Assembly: GCA_005773145.1 (NCBI GenBank)
Contig: SXHS01000189.1
Span: forward strand, 1 to 7,686
Source: Planctomycetaceae bacterium
Lineage (GTDB): Bacteria; Planctomycetota; Planctomycetia; Pirellulales; Pirellulaceae
Length of the DNA: 7,686 nt
Direction of reading: 5' to 3'
Shown: positions 1 through 4,270 of the stretch, in pieces
Position numbering within the stretch: position 1 is the first letter of the stretch
Layout of the letters: the number at the start of each line of letters is the position of its first letter
The notes under the pieces: model-generated
Databases searched by the model: none
Told to the model about the DNA's origin: nothing
The model's input: the letters and a program-made list of their open reading frames with translations, nothing else
Made by a program: the position numbers and the translations under genes

Positions 1-2
1 AC

Positions 3-149
3 CATCTGGTGATTTACCGGCACACTCTTGTATTGGAAGACTGGTACGATGTGTTCGATCGGGAACCGTATGCGAGCGCGACTATTCCCGAACAAGCAAT
101 CCGGGAATTCGCGGAGGTAGTTGGCGGATCGTACCGCGTCGAATTTTAG
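3..149 (+). CDS. C-terminal end of an unidentified protein (5' truncated by window edge)
   Basis: An open frame runs in from the left edge and ends at TAG 147-149, giving 48 residues with no start codon in view. The peptide begins HLVIYRHTLVLEDWYDVF and ends GGSYRVEF. It is rich in acidic and aromatic residues and reads like folded protein, with alternating hydrophobic positions and a helical stretch around PEQAIREFAEVV. One other frame on this strand is also open across most of the stretch, but its peptide is rich in Arg, Cys and Gly and looks like a shadow. I do not recognise the family. A small hairpin lies nine bases after the stop. The call rests only on composition and the open frame. 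Confidence 0.45.
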   Translation, partial: HLVIYRHTLVLEDWYDVFDREPYASATIPEQAIREFAEVVGGSYRVEF

Positions 150-157
150 AGACCGTA

Positions 158-171
158 TGAGCGGGGGCTCA
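158..171 (+). other. Short hairpin after the first gene
   Basis: TGAGC (158-162) and GCTCA (167-171) form a perfect 5-bp stem around a GGGG loop, starting nine bases after the stop codon at 147-149. No T-tract follows, so it is not a textbook intrinsic terminator. It could be a weak 3' end structure or chance. Confidence 0.2.
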
Positions 172-247
172 GTCGACATTGGCGTTCGGCGACTTGGCGT
201 GAGGGCGGTTCAACGAAAAAGTCGGAAAGGCGGTGAGACACAAGGCC

Positions 248-475
248 ATGGAAAGAATGAATCACAGTTGGGCATCGATGGCTCGACGAACGACCGTCTC
301 GATGACGCTACTTGGCATGTGCTTAACTTATGGCTGCGTCCGCGAAAGCAAAGTGCAACAGATTCAACGTGGCGTTGAGAACGTAAATGCACATGCGAAC
401 AAGATCGAAGACGCCTCAAGAGCATCCGACGGAAACAAGCCGGAAAACGATCGTAAGGCAAGCTCTGATCGATGA
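248..475 (+). CDS. Small putative lipoprotein
   Basis: A 75-residue protein with a secretion signal of lipoprotein type. An n-region containing MARRTT is followed by a hydrophobic stretch (SMTLLGMCLTYG) ending at Cys30. The box is T-Y-G-C rather than the classical L-A-G-C, but it fits the looser lipobox pattern. The mature part of about 46 residues is polar and begins CVRESKVQQIQRGVENV. It looks helical, with hydrophobic residues spaced 3-4 apart, then becomes a charged, Ser- and Asp-rich tail. If acylated, the +2 residue is Val, which in proteobacterial sorting rules would favour the outer membrane. The start is uncertain: GTG 233, ATG 248, ATG 257 and ATG 278 are all in frame. GGAAAGG at 224-230 is too close to GTG 233 and too far from ATG 248. 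Starting at ATG 278 still leaves a good 19-residue signal. The family is not recognised. Confidence 0.5.
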   Translation: MERMNHSWASMARRTTVSMTLLGMCLTYGCVRESKVQQIQRGVENVNAHANKIEDASRASDGNKPENDRKASSDR

Positions 476-775
476 GGCGGCAACGTTGGCGCTCTTGAGC
501 CTTGGCGTCCTCGCCAACATTCGTACGCAAATCATGCGAGCCGGACCGGGATGTGGACACTTCCGCCGGCGCCTTCGGCTGGGCGGTAAACGAAGACCTG
601 ACGATTGAAGGGGCGGGCACGCCTGGTCAAGCTCTCATCACGGTGTCGAATGTCCGGGCACCACTTTTTTCTGTGACCCGATGCTCAAGAATTGCCGATC
701 CCTCTCGATGGACGATGTTCCCGGTGCACCCTCACGCGCGTTCGTTGCGTTGAAGTGCGGCCGATTGAGGAGCCG
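476..775. other. 300-base stretch without a convincing gene
   Basis: No frame here combines a start, a ribosome binding site and convincing protein composition. Two fragments look somewhat protein-like. One is in the third frame at about 456-540 and reads RQALIDEAATLALLSLGVL. The other is in the first frame at about 550-670 and contains DTSAGAFGWAVNEDLTIEG. Together with the lipoprotein frame before them, they could be pieces of one gene broken by frameshifts. They could equally be chance open frames in GC-rich DNA. The stretch also holds the terminator-like hairpin at 642-670. Confidence 0.4.
642..670 (+). terminator. Candidate intrinsic terminator
   Basis: GGTGTC (642-647) pairs with GGCACC (657-662), giving six pairs including one T-G wobble, around a 9-base loop. 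Two bases later comes an uninterrupted run of six Ts (665-670). Stem followed by T-run on the + strand is the expected layout for a factor-independent terminator. It sits after the lipoprotein gene and before the protease region. The stem is short, so strength is doubtful. Confidence 0.38.
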
Positions 776-916
776 ATGAGACCGACCAAGACAGGTGGAA
801 CGCGTAAGGAGACAACGCACAAGATCAGGATGGATCAATATCAGCAGCTGCGCAAACAGCTATTGCAATTCATCCAGCGCAACGAGCGTGCGCGGAGAAG
901 CCAACCCCCGAGGTAA
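776..916 (+). CDS. Tiny basic ORF upstream of the protease (possible leader or small protein)
   Basis: A 46-residue ORF that begins MRPTKTGGTRKE and has a likely amphipathic helix, MDQYQQLRKQLLQFIQRNER, followed by RARRSQPPR. It is strongly basic and has no membrane segment or signal peptide. GAGGAG at 767-772 lies only three bases before ATG 776, closer than ideal. A second in-frame start, ATG 830, would give just the 28-residue helical part. The stop TAA 914-916 overlaps the GAGGT ribosome binding site of the protease gene, whose GTG starts five bases after the stop, a layout typical of translational coupling. It may be a real small protein, a regulatory leader peptide or chance. No family is recognised. 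Confidence 0.35.
   Translation: MRPTKTGGTRKETTHKIRMDQYQQLRKQLLQFIQRNERARRSQPPR
910..914 (+). promoter_or_regulatory. Ribosome binding site for the protease GTG start
   Basis: GAGGT lies seven bases before GTG 922. It supports this start because the frame upstream of 922 is open back to TAA 805-807 but contains no ATG, GTG or TTG codon. Confidence 0.55.
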
Positions 917-921
917 CCCAA

Positions 922-2169
922 GTGCATCTCTTGGTCGTTCTTCTCGCGGCACTGGCCTGCGGGTCGCTCATGAATCGATCGGCGCACGCCGATTTGAACA
1001 CCACGCTCAGTCAGTGGCTGAATCCAGTCGATCAAACACCTCATCCGGCGGTGGTCCGTATTACGGTGCCTGAGAAGGATGCAATTTCGTATGGATCCGG
1101 GACGCTGGTGGATCGCATTGGCCCCTACGGCATCGTCATGACCAATTGGCATGTGGTTCGTGACAGTCAAGGCGAGGTTTGGGTCACCTTTCCGAACGGA
1201 TATCATTCGCGAGCCAGTATCGGCAAGACGGATGAAGACTGGGATCTCGCGGCCCTCGTGGTCTGGTCTCCCGCGGTCACGCCGATGCCACTGGCATCGG
1301 CAGCCCCCCAGCCCGGCGAACCGTTGACCATTGCCGGTTATGGGCAGGGAAGTTATCGGGCCGTCCGCGGTGCCTGTACACAATACGTCGCCCCAAGTCT
1401 GCAACATCCCTTCGAAATGGTCGAGCTGTCGGTCACCGCGCGGCAGGGGGATTCCGGCGGCCCCATCATCAATGACCACGGCCAGCTGTCAGGGGTCCTG
1501 TTTGGGTCGAGCCGGCACACCACATCAGGGAGCTATGTCGGACGCGTGAAAACTTTTTTAACGTCGGTCACGGATAGCTTGCGTCAATCGGCGGATAAGG
1601 GTTCTGGAACCGAACTGGCATCATCCGCCTTCAGCCACGAGACGCCCGGCTCTTCCGCGGACGGTACCGACCTGCGTCAAGAAATGTCTGCGAGTGCCGG
1701 ACCTGCGAATCCAGGGGCTCTCAACAACAACTACGCAAACTACGCCGACACCAATCCTTCAGCTTCGCCCTTCGCCCCAACGCCAAGCACCGAGCGGGCC
1801 ACGTCCGCCTACGTTGCCTCGCGGCATTCGGCAACGTTGGGTGCCCCGCGATGGGACGACGAGGCCCAGGACAACTTCGACCGCAGTGAAGAGGGCGGAA
1901 GGGCCACCGACCGCACGCGCATGAGTCCGTCGCCAGTCGACGATGGCTTCGCATGGGCCCAAGATGAAGCGGCCAGGGCAACCGTTGCCATGGATGGTGA
2001 CCCTTCGCGTCATCGCGCCGAGCCCCGCATGGCGACCAGCGAACTGATAACATGGAGCGAGTTGGCAGGAGCGACCCGTTGGGAACAGGGCAAGTCCATC
2101 TTGGCCATGATCGGTATCCTGGCAATCCTGGCACAACTGGCGCAGCGGTCGGCCAAGTCATCGTCCTAG
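922..2169 (+). CDS. Exported trypsin-like serine protease with C-terminal membrane anchor
   Basis: A 415-residue S1-type (trypsin-like) peptidase. Residues 1-23 form a signal peptide (hydrophobic core LLVVLLAALA, likely cleavage after AHA). The catalytic domain covers about 40-220 with all three catalytic residues: His77 in TNWHVV, Asp108 in DWDLAAL and Ser178 in GDSGGP. The Asp motif resembles HtrA-like proteases, but no PDZ domain follows. Instead, about 225-385 is a linker rich in Ala, Ser, Thr and Pro with scattered Arg and Asp, probably disordered. A hydrophobic helix at 392-407 (ILAMIGILAILAQLA) flanked by Lys391 and Arg409 should anchor the C-terminus in the membrane. The expected topology is a protease domain outside the cytoplasm on a flexible tether. 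The substrate is unknown. The n-region of the signal is unusual in having only a His as a basic residue. It lies upstream of the moxR operon in the same direction, but the gap of about 140 bases leaves co-transcription open. Confidence 0.88.
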   Translation: MHLLVVLLAALACGSLMNRSAHADLNTTLSQWLNPVDQTPHPAVVRITVPEKDAISYGSGTLVDRIGPYGIVMTNWHVVRDSQGEVWVTFPNGYHSRASIGKTDEDWDLAALVVWSPAVTPMPLASAAPQPGEPLTIAGYGQGSYRAVRGACTQYVAPSLQHPFEMVELSVTARQGDSGGPIINDHGQLSGVLFGSSRHTTSGSYVGRVKTFLTSVTDSLRQSADKGSGTELASSAFSHETPGSSADGTDLRQEMSASAGPANPGALNNNYANYADTNPSASPFAPTPSTERATSAYVASRHSATLGAPRWDDEAQDNFDRSEEGGRATDRTRMSPSPVDDGFAWAQDEAARATVAMDGDPSRHRAEPRMATSELITWSELAGATRWEQGKSILAMIGILAILAQLAQRSAKSSS

Positions 2170-2197
2170 GGCCCTACTCTTGGACATTGGATCCTGA

Positions 2198-2220
2198 CGG
2201 CCATCGATGTTACATGGCCG
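2198..2220 (+). other. Hairpin between protease and moxR operon
   Basis: CGGCCAT (2198-2204) and ATGGCCG (2214-2220) form a perfect 7-bp stem with a 9-base loop, 29 bases after the protease stop. No T-run follows, so it is not a standard intrinsic terminator. It could be an mRNA 3' end, a processing site or an operator. The rest of 2170-2312 shows no promoter I can defend: TATCAT at 2270-2275 resembles a -10 box but lacks a matching -35. Confidence 0.3.
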
Positions 2221-2300
2221 CCGGCAATGATAGCGGTTGGGCAACCTAGGCAGCCCTGGCTTGGGACCGTATCATGGGGTATTCCGGAACGGCCAGCAGT

Positions 2301-2305
2301 AAGGA
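2301..2305 (+). promoter_or_regulatory. Ribosome binding site deciding the moxR start
   Basis: AAGGA lies seven bases before ATG 2313. The more upstream in-frame ATG 2274 has no comparable site, so 2313 is preferred. Confidence 0.5.
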
Positions 2306-2312
2306 ACAATGG

Positions 2313-3371
2313 ATGTCGCCAGAAACAGCAGGCATGGGGGATGGTACCGCAGCCTTGGCCCGAATCGCCGACGCGCGGCGGCAATTATTGGAACAGCTTT
2401 CCCAGGTCATCGTCGGCCAGCAGGATGTGTTGGACCAGCTCTTGATTAGCCTGTTCAGCCGTGGGCACTGTCTGCTTGAGGGGGTGCCCGGACTGGCCAA
2501 GACGCTGATGATCAGCAGTTTGGCCCGCGCGATGGACTTGACGTTTAGCCGCATTCAATTCACCCCCGACCTGATGCCCTCCGACATCACGGGGACCGAG
2601 ATTTTGGAAGAGAATCGCGAGACGGGGAGTCGAGATCGGCGATTTCTGGAAGGTCCCGTCTTCGCACACGTCATCTTGGCGGACGAGATCAATCGTACGC
2701 CCCCCAAGACCCAAGCGGCCTTATTGGAGGCCATGCAAGAGCGTCAGGTGACCGTGGGGCGCCAGCGGCGGGTTTTGGTCGATCCGTTCTTCGTTTTGGC
2801 CACACAGAATCCGATCGAGCAGGAGGGAACGTATCCTCTCCCCGAGGCCCAACAGGATCGGTTCATGTTCAAGGTCTACGTGGAGTATCCTAATTTCGAC
2901 GAAGAGTTCGAGATCGCGCGCCGGACGACGGCCGGCGGCCTCCCCACGATCCGACCGGTGATCACGGCAGCGGAAATCTTGGCCCTGCAACAGATGGTGC
3001 GCGAGGTGCCCGTATCGGACCATGTGATTCGCTACGCGCTGGCCCTCGTGCGACAGACCCGTTTGAATCGCCCCGGCACTCCCGACTTCGTGGCGGAGAT
3101 GGCAGCCTGGGGAGCCGGTCCACGGGCCGTCCAATTCTTGATCGTGGGGGGGAAGGCACGTGCCATGCTACAAGGCCGGACGCATGTGACCACCGACGAC
3201 ATCCAAGCGTTGGCCAAACCGGTGTTGCGACATCGCTTGGTCATGAACTACACGGCGGAAAGCGAAGGATTGACGGCGGACGACTTAATCGACCGCTTGC
3301 TGGCCGTTACTCCGACCAAGGAAGACGAGTTGACCCGCGATGCCCGATTCCAAAAGATTTTTTCATCCTGA
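2313..3371 (+). CDS. MoxR-family AAA+ ATPase
   Basis: A 352-residue AAA+ ATPase of the MoxR family, cytoplasmic and probably hexameric. These ATPases act as chaperone-like machines that remodel or activate partner proteins, usually together with VWA-domain proteins. Visible motifs: Walker A GVPGLAKT at 57-64 (Lys63), Walker B VILADEIN at 120-127 (Asp124, Glu125), sensor 1 ATQNP (Asn166), the family segment YPLPEAQQDRF with the likely arginine finger Arg183, and sensor 2 GAGPRAVQ (Arg271). Length is normal for the family. ATG 2313 is chosen for its AAGGA site; ATG 2274 would add 13 residues that lie before the conserved region. It is the first gene of a tightly packed operon, and its end overlaps the DUF58 gene by 32 bases. 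All ATPase motifs are intact. The substrate is unknown. Confidence 0.95.
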   Translation: MSPETAGMGDGTAALARIADARRQLLEQLSQVIVGQQDVLDQLLISLFSRGHCLLEGVPGLAKTLMISSLARAMDLTFSRIQFTPDLMPSDITGTEILEENRETGSRDRRFLEGPVFAHVILADEINRTPPKTQAALLEAMQERQVTVGRQRRVLVDPFFVLATQNPIEQEGTYPLPEAQQDRFMFKVYVEYPNFDEEFEIARRTTAGGLPTIRPVITAAEILALQQMVREVPVSDHVIRYALALVRQTRLNRPGTPDFVAEMAAWGAGPRAVQFLIVGGKARAMLQGRTHVTTDDIQALAKPVLRHRLVMNYTAESEGLTADDLIDRLLAVTPTKEDELTRDARFQKIFSS

Positions 3372-4245
3372 GACGATCCGACGCATTACCCGCTTGGAGT
3401 TGCGAGCGCGACACATCGTCGAGGGATTTCTCTCGGGGTTGCATCGCAGCCCCTATTTCGGCCAGTCGATCGAGTTCTTGCAGCATCGCGAGTATGCACC
3501 CGGGGACGACCTACGGCATGTGGATTGGAAAGTCTGGGCGCGTCAGGATCGGATGTACGTCAAGCAGTACGAGGAAGACACCAATTTACGCTGTCACTTG
3601 CTCGTGGACGTGTCGGCCAGCATGCAATATGGCAACGGCCCCTTAAACAAATACGATTACGAATGCACCCTAGCCACCAGCCTGGCCTACTTGTTGTTGC
3701 GGCATCAGGACGCCGTCGGCTGCCTGGCCTTTGATGAGCAAGTGCGCAGCCAGGCTCCGGCGCGAAGCAAGCGCACGCACTTGGAAACGGTCGTCCGTTC
3801 CCTCTCCGTGGCTGAACCACGCGATAAGACACGCCTGGATCGGGTCTTGAAGAATGCCGCGGAGATGTTGCCTCGACGCGGCATGATTGTGCTGATCTCC
3901 GATTTTCTTGTCGACTTGCAGACGGTCTTCCAGGGCCTGCGAATGCTCAAGCATCGCGGGCATGAGGTGTTGATTTTTCACGTACTGGATGACGACGAGC
4001 TGGACTTCCCCTTCAGCGGCCCAACTCGCTTCGAGGGCCTGGAAACGGTCGACCACTTGAACTGCAATCCTCGCGCCTTGCGCGATGGCTACTTGGAGGC
4101 CCTGCAACAGTTTCTCACCGAACTGCGTCGCCATTGCGCGCAGCAGAATTTTGACTACAGCTTAGTCCGCACCCGTCAACCCCTGGATGTTTCGCTCGTC
4201 AGTTACCTGAGTAGCCGGATGGGGACACGCCGTATCCGCCATTAG
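3340..4245 (+). CDS. DUF58 domain protein (VWA-like), MoxR partner
   Basis: A 301-residue DUF58 protein, the usual partner encoded next to MoxR. The N-terminal part carries the DUF58 signature: EFLQHREYAPGDDLRHVDWK at about 45-64, then VKQYEEDTN. The rest folds like a VWA domain, with a metal-site motif D90-V-S92-A-S94 (LLVDVSASM), a central Thr in DKTRLDRVL (about 164) and Asp188 in MIVLISDF. There is no signal peptide or membrane segment, so it should be cytoplasmic, unlike some DUF58 proteins that carry N-terminal membrane helices. ATG 3340 lies inside the end of moxR. An AAGG at 3318-3321 is rather far upstream, so translation is probably coupled to moxR. The function of DUF58 is not firmly established; a link between the ATPase and the membrane VWA proteins encoded next is an inference. 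Confidence 0.93.
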   Translation: MPDSKRFFHPETIRRITRLELRARHIVEGFLSGLHRSPYFGQSIEFLQHREYAPGDDLRHVDWKVWARQDRMYVKQYEEDTNLRCHLLVDVSASMQYGNGPLNKYDYECTLATSLAYLLLRHQDAVGCLAFDEQVRSQAPARSKRTHLETVVRSLSVAEPRDKTRLDRVLKNAAEMLPRRGMIVLISDFLVDLQTVFQGLRMLKHRGHEVLIFHVLDDDELDFPFSGPTRFEGLETVDHLNCNPRALRDGYLEALQQFLTELRRHCAQQNFDYSLVRTRQPLDVSLVSYLSSRMGTRRIRH

Positions 4246-4270
4246 TCGCTCGGTGATTTAGATTTCGACC

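Noticed and set aside
179..200. TTGGCGT repeated at 179-185 and 194-200 as a possible operator
   Set aside because: Two 7-base copies are weak evidence, and similar TTGGCG pairs occur at 486-507, so it is probably chance in GC-rich DNA.
210..620. 136-codon open frame on the - strand at the lipoprotein region
   Set aside because: Arg/Ser/Cys-rich peptide without motifs, lying opposite the better-supported lipoprotein; no ribosome binding site was evident.
2270..2275. TATCAT as a -10 promoter box for the moxR operon
   Set aside because: No -35-like hexamer at 16-18 bases upstream; one hexamer alone is expected by chance.
2274..2312. ATG 2274 as the moxR start
   Set aside because: It has no ribosome binding site and would add 13 residues before the conserved region; ATG 2313 has AAGGA at good spacing.
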